Shown: positions 25,834-35,243 of the stretch, piece by piece | Position numbering within the stretch: position 1 is the stretch's first letter | How the letters are laid out: every line of letters begins with the position of its first letter | Assembly (NCBI RefSeq): GCF_003014695.1 | Contig: NZ_PYAS01000020.1 | Coordinates: 23,669 to 87,668, forward strand | Origin: Dyadobacter jiangsuensis | Lineage (GTDB): Bacteria > Bacteroidota > Bacteroidia > Cytophagales > Spirosomataceae | DNA length: 64,000 nt | Reading direction: 5' to 3' | Program-made: the position numbers and the translations under genes | Notes under the pieces: model-generated | Told to the model about the DNA's origin: nothing | Seen by the model: only the letters and a program-made list of their open reading frames with translations | Databases searched by the model: none

Positions 25834-26475
25834 ATGAACGTATTACTGATTGAAGATCACGCAGTTGTTAGAATGGGCATGCGCCTGGTGATACGCGAAC
25901 TATTTCAAAACGTGACGATCTTGGAATCCGAAGATTTTAATGAGGGTATCCGGATCGTCCAGGACAAGCCGGTCGACCTCGTGGTGCTGGACATCCATGT
26001 TCCCGGCGGCCAGGATGTCAAAATGATCGATATGATCAAAAAGGCCAGGGCAGAAACAAAGATTTTGGTTTTCAGCGGATTACCAGAAGAGAAATACGCC
26101 CTTAAATATGTGCAGGCCGGCGCGGATGGTTATTTATCCAAACGGTCGGATCCTGAAATGTATGGGGAAGCAGTGGCGGCGGTGGTCAACGAAAAAAAGT
26201 ACCTCAGCGAGGCCGTCCGCGAGCAGCTTGTGACGCAGTTGCCTCAGAATTACAACAAAATCAAGCGCAGGAAATGGATCGGGCTCACCGACAGGGAGCT
26301 GGAAATCAGCAGATTACTCATAAAAGGTATGTGGACCAAAGAGATCGCTACCCAGTTGCAGCTGAAACTAAGTACCGTGAGTACTTTTAAAAAGAAAATC
26401 TTCCAAAAATGCGGCGTCACAAGCGCCATCGAACTATCGAAAATCATCGATGATGTTGCTGCTACGGCCCAGTGA
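25834..26475 (+). CDS. NarL/FixJ-type response regulator (RR2)
   Basis: 213 residues from ATG 25834, where the receiver begins (MNVLLIEDHAVVRMGMRLVI); a TTG nine codons earlier is less likely. Asp53 (LVVLDIHVPGG) is the phospho-acceptor, Lys in YLSKRSD the conserved partner. The LuxR-type helix-turn-helix is LTDRELEISRLLIKGMWTKE ... LKLSTVSTFKKKIFQKCGV. It is a close relative of RR1, RR3 and RR4 in this block and, like them, has no adjacent kinase. It converges on RR3 at a shared hairpin. Confidence 0.92.
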   Translation: MNVLLIEDHAVVRMGMRLVIRELFQNVTILESEDFNEGIRIVQDKPVDLVVLDIHVPGGQDVKMIDMIKKARAETKILVFSGLPEEKYALKYVQAGADGYLSKRSDPEMYGEAVAAVVNEKKYLSEAVREQLVTQLPQNYNKIKRRKWIGLTDRELEISRLLIKGMWTKEIATQLQLKLSTVSTFKKKIFQKCGVTSAIELSKIIDDVAATAQ

Positions 26476-26488
26476 TGCGCCATCGTTC

Positions 26489-26516
26489 AGGTAGCCTTCC
26501 TCCCGGGAGGCTACCT
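26489..26516. terminator. Hairpin between convergent RR2 and RR3
   Basis: AGGTAGCCT (26489-26497) pairs with AGGCTACCT (26508-26516). It overlaps the RR3 stop codon (26511-26513). There is no long T tract. Confidence 0.5.
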
Positions 26517-27137
26517 CAGCATTTCCATTTTCTCCGATAAAGCCACCAGGTTACTCACTTGCAGCTTTTTGAAAACGTTCGCTTTGAATGTGCTGACCGT
26601 GCTTTCTTTCAAATTCAGCATTTCCGCGATCGCTCTTATTTTATTTCCTTCCAGCAACAAATGCACGACCAGCCGCTCCCTTGACGTGAGCGATTGCAGG
26701 GGATTGTGATCCGAAGCGTCTACATTCGCAATCACCTGTGAAAGCAGACTTTCCTGTATCGCTTTACTAAAATACGTCCTCGAATCGAGTACCATATCTA
26801 TCGCAATTCGCAGCTCGTCACCGGAAACATCTTTGGACAGAAAGCCATGCGCGCCCGAAGAAACCGCCGGAAGTGCATAGGTGCTCTCGCTCATCGATGA
26901 ATAGACGAGTATCTTAGCCCCGCGGGCGATCGCCCGCATTTCGCGGATCGTGTGCATACTTCCGCCGGGAATACCTATTTCAATGATAACGAGGTCAAAA
27001 TACTGGTTCTCCATGGCTTCCAGCGCCGCGTCGAGCTGCGCGATGAGCATAACCCTCGCCTGCGGCTTATGGTCTTTTACTTCCCGTTTAATGGCCGATC
27101 TCATGAGTGGATGGCCGTCAATAACGAGCACTTTCAT
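26511..27137 (-). CDS. NarL/FixJ-type regulator with Glu at the phospho-acceptor position (RR3)
   Basis: 208 residues. The receiver fold is evident (MKVLVIDGHPLMRSAI; GFLSKDVSGDE) but the position of the phospho-acceptor Asp is Glu53 (LVIIEIGIPGG), and the second acidic-pocket residue is Gly (IDGH rather than EDH/DDH). The LuxR helix-turn-helix is intact (LTSRERLVVHLLLEGNKIRA; LKESTVSTFKANVFKKLQV). Glu at this place often mimics the phosphorylated form, so RR3 may be permanently active or governed by amount or by heterodimers. It lies just downstream of the giant surface-protein gene on the same strand. Confidence 0.9.
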   Translation of the reverse strand: MKVLVIDGHPLMRSAIKREVKDHKPQARVMLIAQLDAALEAMENQYFDLVIIEIGIPGGSMHTIREMRAIARGAKILVYSSMSESTYALPAVSSGAHGFLSKDVSGDELRIAIDMVLDSRTYFSKAIQESLLSQVIANVDASDHNPLQSLTSRERLVVHLLLEGNKIRAIAEMLNLKESTVSTFKANVFKKLQVSNLVALSEKMEMLR

Positions 27138-27182
27138 ACGTCAAAACAGTGGGTTAAGGCTTAAAATTGGTGCAGTAGAATA

Positions 27183-27211
27183 ACGGTTGCCCGTTGAGAG
27201 CGGGCAACCGT
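27183..27211 (-). terminator. Hairpin terminator after the giant surface protein
   Basis: ACGGTTGCCCG (27183-27193) pairs with CGGGCAACCGT (27201-27211), 8 bp after the stop codon at 27219 on the minus strand. Confidence 0.75.
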
Positions 27212-27218
27212 GCATCGT

Positions 27219-30200
27219 CTATCGAATGTGGACGAACTTGTGTGTGTGAACAGATCCGTCCGTGTGCGTTATGTGAAGAATGTAAACACCTGCTTCCAGT
27301 CCGGAAACATCGATGCTTCCGGATGCGATTGGCCCCGAGCTGTAAACTTTGTAACCCGAGAGGTTATCGATGCGAACCGTTTTAACCTGTTTCCAGCTGG
27401 CAACTTTCAGATTAAGCACCGTTGCTGCCGGGTTCGGGTAAATGCTGCTTTCCAGCTTAGCATCAAAGCGCACGCTCCGGATGCTGCTGAATGCAAAGCT
27501 TTCGTCGCGATCGATCATTTTCAACCGGTACAGATTGGCATTGGCGCCGGCGTCAGGCTGCCGATCGGTGAAAGTGTACGTTTTCCGCACCTTGCTCTCA
27601 CCTTCCGCATTTACGCTCCCCAGCATTCCCCACGTTTTGCCATCGACACTGCGCTGCACCTCAAATCGATCACTGTTGATTTCCTCCGTAGTAGCCCAGC
27701 TCAATTCCACAACATTTTCACCTGCCACTGCCAGGAACGACACCAGCTGTACAGGAAGCGCTCCTTCCCAGCGCACGGTGTAAGGGACAGAAGGCGATTG
27801 TTCGCCAGCTTCATCGAGGAAAGCATACTCGAACGTAACATTCGTATAGCCCAATCCCGTCAGCTTAATGGCCATCAGCGCCGGATCGTAGGACCTGATA
27901 ACCTGCCCTTGCGTAACGAGCGAACCATTGTAGTAGAGCTCGGCCGTACCCGGCAATGCGGTGATCACCACTGTGCGGTTCTTACCCGATCCATTCAGAG
28001 TACCATCCTCCTGATCGTTTCCGGTGAACCCTGCGGGCGACGAAGTGCCTGCTCCGGTTGAGGAATGCGTACCGTCCAGGGAAATGGTCGCGTCGGCCGC
28101 TGGCCTGTCGATCTGGTATTCCTTGGAATCGGCCAGCGGAGGCTGCTGTATACCGAAATTGGCATTGGTTACCGGCTGCCCGGCCACGACTACGTTCGTA
28201 AGGATTCCATTGACGGCATCGTCGCTTCCCACGCCAGCTCCCAGGTTTTCGCCGGTGTTGATCCAGCCCGAAGGAAGCCCGGCCACTGTATTGCCGCCAG
28301 CATTCTGATGCAGCACAATGCTGTAAGTACCGGCAGGCGTAGCGCCGAAATCATAGGTACCATCCACACCAACCGCCACGGTTTTGACGGCACTACCACC
28401 AGCGTTCACCAGCGTAACATAAAGTCCCGCAGGCAACGCCTGCACATTACTGGCGTTCACTGTTACGTCTTTCAGCCCGTTACCGTCATGAAATACGTTT
28501 CCAGACACCCCTGCTGGTGCCACGCATGCTTCTGGCGCATTGATAGTCACATTTACGGTTTTCACCAGCTGACATTGATTGGCATTGTCGGTCACCGTAA
28601 CGGTGTAGCTGCCGGAAGCATTGGCAGTAAATGTCGGATTGGCGGCAAATGCATTGGAAAGACCCGTCGAAGGGCTCCACGCATAGGAATAGCTGCCCGA
28701 AGACGTCACATTCAGCGGCAATGTGCCCGACGCGCCCTCACAAAGTGCCAGGTCTCCGGCTGTTGCCGCAATCGTATTGGGGCTCACTGCCACAATTACC
28801 TCCTTGTAGTTGCTGCAACTGGTTGCAGTTATGGTTTGGGTTAAACGATAAGTCCGGGTTGCCGATCCGGTGATCGCCGTGGTGGAGCTGTTGGGACTGG
28901 CCACACCAATAGCCGGCGTCCATTGCCAGGCGCTGCCGGCCGCTGGATTAGCCACAGAAAGCGTGGTAATGCCGCCTTCGCAAATGGCCGTACTGCCTGC
29001 GATATTGAAATTGGCAGGGGTATTAACAGTCACGATAACCTGGTCGGTGGTCGTACAGCCGTCAACGGTCACCTCCACGGTGTAGGTGGTCGTAGCGGCC
29101 GGTTTCACGATTGGCTGTGCCACATCGGCTGCGCCTATAATGCCCGCGCCTGTCCAGAGGTAGGTAGCTCCGCTGATGGCTGCTGATCCGATCATCACCG
29201 ATTCGCCGGGACATACGGCCACGTCCACGCCTGCATTGGCGGTTTGTGTAACGGTTACGGTGTCTTTGAAAACACAACCGCTTGCCAGTGTTACCGTCAC
29301 AATGTAATCCATCTTGCCGGCCACGGTAGCGGTCGGGTTGGCGGCGGTTGCATCGCTCAGTCCGGCCGCAGGCGACCATGCATAGCTTGCGCCAGCCGGT
29401 GCAGCCGGGTTGCCAGCGGCTCCATAACCGATTTCAATCGGCCCCGCAGGACAGATCGTCTTGTCGGCCAGTTCCAGCCCCGAAACCTCGTTCACGGTAA
29501 GCGTCACTTCGTCGGTGATCGGACTCACACAGCCCGGATAGCTCACTTTTACGACGTAGGTAGTGGTTACGGTCGGTTTGAGGACTGTCGGATTGGCTAT
29601 GGTGTTGCTGCTCAGACCGGTTGCAGGTGTAACGCCGTCGGCCATAAACCATTCGTATTGCGCCGACACTTCTCCCCCGCGTCCGAGCGTAACAGGCTCG
29701 CCTGCACAAGTGGTTGCACCTGTACCCGCGTACTCTACCGCAGTGACCGAATTGCTCAGCACTACCTCGTCCACAGCCGTGCAGCCCGACAATGGGTCGG
29801 TTACGGTTAGTTTAAAGGTTTGTGGTGAGGCAGATGCGAATAGTACCTGCGGCTGCGCGTCGGTCGCGCTTGTTCCATTTGCCCAGGCTGCGTTGGTAGG
29901 TTCCCATGCATATTGCCAGTTGGTACCGGCAGGTGCGGGAGCACCCAACGTGACGGTTCCCCCGTTACAGATCGCGCGGTCGGTTCCGGCTGCTGCAACT
30001 GGCGTTGCCACATTCACAGTAACCGTGTCGCGGGTTACACAGCCGGAAGCAGTTTCAGTGACCAACACCCGGAATTCCGTGTTCGAGCTGACCGTTGCGT
30101 ACGGATTGGCAATGACTGCATTATCCAGGCCTGCAACGGGCGCCCATTCGTAGGTAAACCCTGCTACCGGCGCGCTGCCGATGCGTACCGGAGCACCTGC

Positions 30201-33200
30201 ACAAGCATATTTATCCTCTACCGAAAACACCGGCAACGCCCAGCCCGGAGGATTGATCACCATTGATTTTACACAGCTAAAAGATGCATCGTACTTGTTG
30301 GTAATGGTTACGGTAATGGTAGCCTGCGCAGTGGATGTGATGTTTACTGTTGCCGCACGTGCATTATCCACGAGATTGGCCGGGCTCCATGAGAAGTTGT
30401 AGTCGGAGGCATTGCCCAGAGAGGTTCCCAGTTTCAATACCGATCCCGCGAATACTTTCGGACATCCCTGGTCGGAAAGCGTCACAATCTCGAAATTACA
30501 CGAACCCGGACCACCCGAGCAAGGCTGTACCGACACCTCCGCGCTGCATTCAACGCCATTCAGACTTACCGTACGGCGGAAGGTCGTAACGCCGGTATTG
30601 CTTTTGAGATAGGCATTTTTGCCACCCTCAGCAGTTTGCAGCACCACGCCGTCTCCCGAAACCACGCTCCATGCATAGGCGGTACCCGGCGCATTGTCTT
30701 CATCCATATGCTTACTCCAAACCGGCCCGCAAACGGTTTCTGTCTGATCGGAAATGCGGCTATTGAGCACGGCTACTTTCACCTGATCGGTGAATGTGCA
30801 GCCGCTTTTCACCGCGGTAACGGTATAGTTTGCTGCTCCTCCCGTCACACCCGCGGTTCCTGCATTGAAAACAGGGTTGGCAACCTGCGAATTGTCCAGG
30901 TACTGGCCGGTAGTCCAGGTGTAGGTAAACGTATTGTCGGCAGTACCGCCGAGCGTTACCGGTGTATTTTTACAAATGGTTTTATCGTCTCCTGCAAATG
31001 CAACTATCCCGTTCGGCGCTGTAACCGGCGTCACGGTGACATTGGAAGTAGACGAACAGGTTGCACCTCCCTTACGCTGCACTGTTACCCGCAGCCGGTA
31101 CACGGTAGTTACAGTAGGATTGGCTATTGGCTGGGCACAGCTTGTGCAGCTTAGCGTGGTGATGGGATCGCCTGAAACCCGCTCCCATTCATAGGATACC
31201 ATCGGGCTTACGATGGGCGAAGTGCCGATCTGCACGCCGCCTGATCCTTCACAGACAGACTTCGCAGGGCCTGCGGCTGCCACGGCGGGCACAATCGTTA
31301 CCTGATCGATATCGACACACCCGGCCGCATCACTTACCTGTAATGTGTACGTGGTCGCCTGCGTCACGGCCGGAGTCGTCCACGAGGCGGTGTTAGCCAG
31401 CGGCGTACCGTTGGTGGTACTCCCTTCAAACCATTGGTAAGTAAAAGAGCCCGAGCCGCCCGATGCCGAGTCATCCAGGGTTACCGTGTTGGCGCCTGCA
31501 CCGCAAACATACCATTGAGGCCCATCCGCATTAGCTACCGGAGCCGCATTTGCGCCGATCACCACTTCGGCAACAGGAGATGCATCAACCTGCGTCAGCG
31601 CACAGTCCTGGCCATAGATTTTCACCAAACGGCGGTAATACAAGGTGGTCTGCGATGCCTCCGGCTGCAAATCGCGAAAAGTTTCACCCGGAATATCTTC
31701 CCAGGGTCCGGCAGCCGATTGGGCTTTCTGCCATTGGAAATACAGCTGGCTGCGGTAACCCGTAGGCGCGGTAATGCTCACCGCATTCCCGGTGATCACA
31801 CCCGGAATACCGAGGATACAGGCTGTCTGAGTCATCGGCGCGAGGTTGCTCGGGGAGACCGCCAGCCCGGCAGGCAGTGCATTCTGATTGAATTTGACGA
31901 TCATACCATCGCCGCCCCCAGCCAATGCTGCCTGGTGACTACCCACAGTTCCCAGCGTGGTACTCGAAGATGTGAAGCCCAACAAAATGCCTCCGTCGCC
32001 GGCAATCGCCATGTTAAACGAATTGGGCGACATGCCTTGCAGGCCGCTTGTGGAATATCCGCCCTCTGCTCCGGCACCGCCGAAATACGTCCCCCACAAC
32101 CGTTGCCCGCTTGCGATGCTGAACTTGTTCAGGAATAAGTCGCCGGCAGCGCTGGGTGTGACCTGGTACGCGCAATCGGTAGAAAGTCCGCCGCCATTGG
32201 CATTGGAAATACCCATGATCAGTAAATTCCCCTTGCCATCCAATGCGCAGTCCAGCGCCCTTGCATGATTCGTTCCCGTGGCGATCGCTCCAAGATAAGT
32301 GCCGCTCAGGTAATGTCCTGCCAAATCGAAACTTACCCAGATTCCGTCCCGCGAGGCCGCCAACGTGGTACGGTGCGCGCCGGGTGATGCCACGCCCGAG
32401 GCGACGTTTGAGCTTCCTACCAAATGGATTCTGCCATTGCTTTCATCTACTTTCAATCCTGTAATTGAGGCATTGAAGAATCTGCCCCAGGTCCTAGCCC
32501 CGGTGGCGCCATCGAATTTTCCGATATAACCTTTTTGCGAAACCGTACCTTCACCCACACCCGCTGCGAAGCCGGCATCAAAGGTCGCATTGGTACCCGT
32601 CCCGGCCACATACACATTCCCGTCAGCGCCGAGATCGATGGCTAAACCTGCTTCGGAATACAAACTGGTGGCAGCGGTAGAAGATCCTGCCACATAAGTT
32701 CCCCATTGCCTCACACCTGCCGCATTGAATTTCACCAAATAGGAAGTGTTACATCCGCCATCAGTGCGGAAAGCACCCGGCGTGGCAATGTCTCCTGTCC
32801 GGCAAGAGATACTGCCTAATGAACGTGTACTGCCCCCATAGGCAAACAAGTTGCCCTGCGCATCGACTTTCAGCGCTTCAAACCACCCGGAATGGGAAGC
32901 GTCGCCCGTTCCGCCGTAATAGCTAGCCCACAACCTTGCCCCGGTATTCGCATCAAAACGAGCCAGGAAGGGAATTTCACTGTCGGCGGCCGATATGCCT
33001 GTGGTTGTCTGATGCGCTCCGGCTGTTGCCAGACCTTCGCTGTTTGTTTCACCGCCTAAATAAACCTGACCGTTGCGGACGGCAATCGCATAAGCCTGTT
33101 CTGCATTGGCACCACCGTAGTAGGTGGCCCACTGACGTACCCCGGCGCTGTTGAACTTGACGATGAGAAAATCATTTCCACCCGCTGCAACACCCTGATA

Positions 33201-34112
33201 AGCACCGCCGGATGCAATGTTGTTCGCGCTGTTCGTGTGTCCTACGGCATAAATGTTACCGCTTTCGTCTGTATCAACGGCCGTGATTTCATCATTACCA
33301 TCGCCACCGTAGTAGGTCGCCCATTCCAGGTTCGGCGAAGGATCGATCACCAACGTCTGGCTTTTGTCGTAAACCGGCACATGAAAGGCGAACAGATTAT
33401 CGCCCAATGCTTTGTAAGAAACACCCACAGGCTTCCGCTTTTCCCCTACCCAGCTGGCCGGAATACGCTCCTGTAAACGACCGTGGACGGTTTCCATTAC
33501 AATGCGCCCCTGGCTGAGCGCTACTTTTCTGCTGCCCCGGTACCGCATTTGAATGCGCCCCGGATCGGCACCTGGATGGACGATAAAATTGTATTCGACT
33601 TGCTTATCCGATTTCGGATCGGCGACGAATTCGAGGTCGATGCCCGGGTAAATGTCGGGGTAAGTAACGCGTTGAAAATGATGAATATTCCGGAACTCAC
33701 CGCGCTCGTTGATCACGTTGCTGACCGCATTGCCCGGCATATCGGCTTTCAGCGTCGCTGCCTGGTTGGCGCCTACCAGCTCGATATCGACCCGGTGGAA
33801 CTTGCGCGAGTTGCCGCTCTTTCGCAGGTAGGTATCATAGCTGAAACCATTCTGCCGCAGTTGCACATGAAGCGGACCATTTTGCAGCAGGTACTTCACT
33901 CCGCCATTGGGTTTCCCGCTTTGATCGACGAGCTGCCCTTTGTTTTCCAGAAAGCCCGCACGGTATGCACCGGCAGATTTGGAGAGTGTGTTAGGGACGT
34001 CGATGGCCGTCTTGCCCATGTGCTGCGGCTCCGCGGGAGCCGGTTTCTGGGCGCAAACGGCAAAGGAAGTCCAGCCGCTGATTACCAGCGACAGTAGTAG
34101 TCTTCTTTGCAT
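27219..34112 (-). CDS. Giant T9SS-exported surface protein with propeller and Ig/PKD-like repeats (2297 residues)
   Basis: Signal peptide (MQRRLLLSLVISGWTSFAVC-AQ). Residues about 55-250 resemble the N-terminal domain of SBBP-repeat proteins (FLENKGQLVDQSGKP). About 250-760 are propeller-type repeats of WATYYGG...DEITAVDTD (copies WATYYGGANAEQAY, WASYYGGTGD, WGTYFGGAGAEGGY). About 760-1950 are a dozen or so Ig/PKD-like repeats of roughly 90-100 residues with the pattern C-x-G ... TLG ... Y-x-W-x-P ... TTYT-V ... G-C. About 1950-2060 holds an SdrD-B-like segment (GNVFHDGNGLKDVTVN). The tail has the LPVQLVSFLAV module and a type A sorting domain (IYPNPAATVLNLK; GLEAGVYILHITH). It is probably an adhesin exported by type IX secretion. 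It is monocistronic, with a 5' leader of about 200 nt and a terminator. Confidence 0.9.
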   Translation of the reverse strand: MQRRLLLSLVISGWTSFAVCAQKPAPAEPQHMGKTAIDVPNTLSKSAGAYRAGFLENKGQLVDQSGKPNGGVKYLLQNGPLHVQLRQNGFSYDTYLRKSGNSRKFHRVDIELVGANQAATLKADMPGNAVSNVINERGEFRNIHHFQRVTYPDIYPGIDLEFVADPKSDKQVEYNFIVHPGADPGRIQMRYRGSRKVALSQGRIVMETVHGRLQERIPASWVGEKRKPVGVSYKALGDNLFAFHVPVYDKSQTLVIDPSPNLEWATYYGGDGNDEITAVDTDESGNIYAVGHTNSANNIASGGAYQGVAAGGNDFLIVKFNSAGVRQWATYYGGANAEQAYAIAVRNGQVYLGGETNSEGLATAGAHQTTTGISAADSEIPFLARFDANTGARLWASYYGGTGDASHSGWFEALKVDAQGNLFAYGGSTRSLGSISCRTGDIATPGAFRTDGGCNTSYLVKFNAAGVRQWGTYVAGSSTAATSLYSEAGLAIDLGADGNVYVAGTGTNATFDAGFAAGVGEGTVSQKGYIGKFDGATGARTWGRFFNASITGLKVDESNGRIHLVGSSNVASGVASPGAHRTTLAASRDGIWVSFDLAGHYLSGTYLGAIATGTNHARALDCALDGKGNLLIMGISNANGGGLSTDCAYQVTPSAAGDLFLNKFSIASGQRLWGTYFGGAGAEGGYSTSGLQGMSPNSFNMAIAGDGGILLGFTSSSTTLGTVGSHQAALAGGGDGMIVKFNQNALPAGLAVSPSNLAPMTQTACILGIPGVITGNAVSITAPTGYRSQLYFQWQKAQSAAGPWEDIPGETFRDLQPEASQTTLYYRRLVKIYGQDCALTQVDASPVAEVVIGANAAPVANADGPQWYVCGAGANTVTLDDSASGGSGSFTYQWFEGSTTNGTPLANTASWTTPAVTQATTYTLQVSDAAGCVDIDQVTIVPAVAAAGPAKSVCEGSGGVQIGTSPIVSPMVSYEWERVSGDPITTLSCTSCAQPIANPTVTTVYRLRVTVQRKGGATCSSTSNVTVTPVTAPNGIVAFAGDDKTICKNTPVTLGGTADNTFTYTWTTGQYLDNSQVANPVFNAGTAGVTGGAANYTVTAVKSGCTFTDQVKVAVLNSRISDQTETVCGPVWSKHMDEDNAPGTAYAWSVVSGDGVVLQTAEGGKNAYLKSNTGVTTFRRTVSLNGVECSAEVSVQPCSGGPGSCNFEIVTLSDQGCPKVFAGSVLKLGTSLGNASDYNFSWSPANLVDNARAATVNITSTAQATITVTITNKYDASFSCVKSMVINPPGWALPVFSVEDKYACAGAPVRIGSAPVAGFTYEWAPVAGLDNAVIANPYATVSSNTEFRVLVTETASGCVTRDTVTVNVATPVAAAGTDRAICNGGTVTLGAPAPAGTNWQYAWEPTNAAWANGTSATDAQPQVLFASASPQTFKLTVTDPLSGCTAVDEVVLSNSVTAVEYAGTGATTCAGEPVTLGRGGEVSAQYEWFMADGVTPATGLSSNTIANPTVLKPTVTTTYVVKVSYPGCVSPITDEVTLTVNEVSGLELADKTICPAGPIEIGYGAAGNPAAPAGASYAWSPAAGLSDATAANPTATVAGKMDYIVTVTLASGCVFKDTVTVTQTANAGVDVAVCPGESVMIGSAAISGATYLWTGAGIIGAADVAQPIVKPAATTTYTVEVTVDGCTTTDQVIVTVNTPANFNIAGSTAICEGGITTLSVANPAAGSAWQWTPAIGVASPNSSTTAITGSATRTYRLTQTITATSCSNYKEVIVAVSPNTIAATAGDLALCEGASGTLPLNVTSSGSYSYAWSPSTGLSNAFAANPTFTANASGSYTVTVTDNANQCQLVKTVNVTINAPEACVAPAGVSGNVFHDGNGLKDVTVNASNVQALPAGLYVTLVNAGGSAVKTVAVGVDGTYDFGATPAGTYSIVLHQNAGGNTVAGLPSGWINTGENLGAGVGSDDAVNGILTNVVVAGQPVTNANFGIQQPPLADSKEYQIDRPAADATISLDGTHSSTGAGTSSPAGFTGNDQEDGTLNGSGKNRTVVITALPGTAELYYNGSLVTQGQVIRSYDPALMAIKLTGLGYTNVTFEYAFLDEAGEQSPSVPYTVRWEGALPVQLVSFLAVAGENVVELSWATTEEINSDRFEVQRSVDGKTWGMLGSVNAEGESKVRKTYTFTDRQPDAGANANLYRLKMIDRDESFAFSSIRSVRFDAKLESSIYPNPAATVLNLKVASWKQVKTVRIDNLSGYKVYSSGPIASGSIDVSGLEAGVYILHITHTDGSVHTHKFVHIR

Positions 34113-34324
34113 AGAAGTTTGGATTGGATTTAAACTAATTTTCGGGGTATCACTAACGAGAGTTCATGGGTATGCCCGCCTTAAATAGCGGAGTGTGTGT
34201 ATAGTGTAAACAAACGCATATCTATATACGCGCTCGATAACTTCCTTCATTTGATAGTGCGGTGTGGGATTATGATATCCGCACCAAAACTAATTAGAAT
34301 TGTGTCGTATTAGCTCGCATTAGC

Positions 34325-34332
34325 CAAAACTA
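34325..34332 (-). promoter_or_regulatory. -7 box of the giant surface-protein gene
   Basis: Minus-strand TAGTTTTG, about 210 nt before the ATG at 34112. It is the same box as in the RR2 promoter. Palindrome copy 2 lies immediately upstream of it, where the -33 element should be. Confidence 0.55.
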
Positions 34333-34334
34333 GA

Positions 34335-34354
34335 CCATAGAAAGATTTCTATTA
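34335..34354. promoter_or_regulatory. Palindrome copy 2 (ATAGAA-N4-TTCTAT)
   Basis: CCATAGAA-AGAT-TTCTATTA: the 6-bp core arms are perfect, the outer two pairs are not. It abuts the -7 box of the giant gene and so would act in its -15 to -40 region. Confidence 0.65.
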
Positions 34355-34356
34355 GT

Positions 34357-34986
34357 TTAAAAACCCGCAGCTTTCTGCGACAACTCGAATGTATCGGTTA
34401 CATTCATTTTCTTGTAGATGCGCTTCTTGTAGGTGCTTACCGTGTTGCATTTTACATTGAGCAGGTATGCGATCTCTTTGGTCGATTTACCCATCACCAC
34501 CTGATTCATCACAATCCGCTCGCGTTGCGAGAGGGTTTCCAGTGATTCCATAGCATCCTTTTGACGGTCTGAGTCGATCATGGAGATGAGTGATGCCTGC
34601 AACTCGACGCTCAGGTACTTGCCCCCCGAGCCCACAATGGAAATCGCCTTGCCGAGGTCGGCTGGCTTTTCGCGTTTCATAATGAACCCGTCGGCCCCGG
34701 CACGGAGCGCAGGTAAGGCAAAAATCCGCTCTGCGAGGCCGGAATAGAACAAAATGGCGATATCCGGCTTGACCGATTTAAGCAATTGGATAATCTCCGA
34801 AGAAATCAGGCCCTCCATTTTCACCTCGGTAATCACCATTCCGATACCGGGATTTTCTCTGAGAACAACCCTGGCCGTTTTCAGGTCGGCCGCTTCAAAA
34901 AGTTGGTAATCGCTGGAAATGGTTTCCAAAAATAGCCGCATTCCAGTGCGCAGCAGCGTTTGGTCGTCGATGATGAGAATCTTCAT
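34357..34986 (-). CDS. NarL/FixJ-type regulator with Glu at the phospho-acceptor position (RR4)
   Basis: 209 residues from ATG 34986, where the receiver begins (MKILIIDDQTLLRTGMRLFL); the open frame extends further to 35073 but without receiver-like sequence. The phospho-acceptor position is Glu54 (GMVITEVKMEG), not Asp; the acidic pair IDD and the Lys of FIMKREKP are kept. The LuxR helix-turn-helix is complete (LSQRERIVMNQVVMGKSTKE; VKCNTVSTYKKRIYKKMNV). It is divergent from the propeller kinase gene with palindrome copy 3 between them, suggesting a functional link even though phosphotransfer to Glu is not expected. Confidence 0.9.
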   Translation of the reverse strand: MKILIIDDQTLLRTGMRLFLETISSDYQLFEAADLKTARVVLRENPGIGMVITEVKMEGLISSEIIQLLKSVKPDIAILFYSGLAERIFALPALRAGADGFIMKREKPADLGKAISIVGSGGKYLSVELQASLISMIDSDRQKDAMESLETLSQRERIVMNQVVMGKSTKEIAYLLNVKCNTVSTYKKRIYKKMNVTDTFELSQKAAGF

Positions 34987-35126
34987 GATGGTAGGGCCGA
35001 TGGGCCGGTCAATAAGGTAACGCTCGCGTCCGGGACGCGATAGAAAGGAGTAAAAAGGATAAGCCGGTGACAACGGTAAAAGTAGGGTGAAACACTTTTG
35101 GATACAATCGCTTCCTCGTAAATAGG

Positions 35127-35146
35127 GTATAGAATGATTTCTATAC
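35127..35146. promoter_or_regulatory. Palindrome copy 3 (ATAGAA-N4-TTCTAT)
   Basis: GTATAGAA-TGAT-TTCTATAC, perfect 8-bp arms, in the 257-bp region between divergent RR4 (34986, -) and the propeller kinase (35244, +). Confidence 0.7.
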
Positions 35147-35243
35147 TTCCCATGCGGGTATTTACGATTACCTGTCGTTCTTTTATTATTAGTAACGGAA
35201 CGATTTCACTTACTTTGTATTAAATATCCCCCCGCAAGTCACA

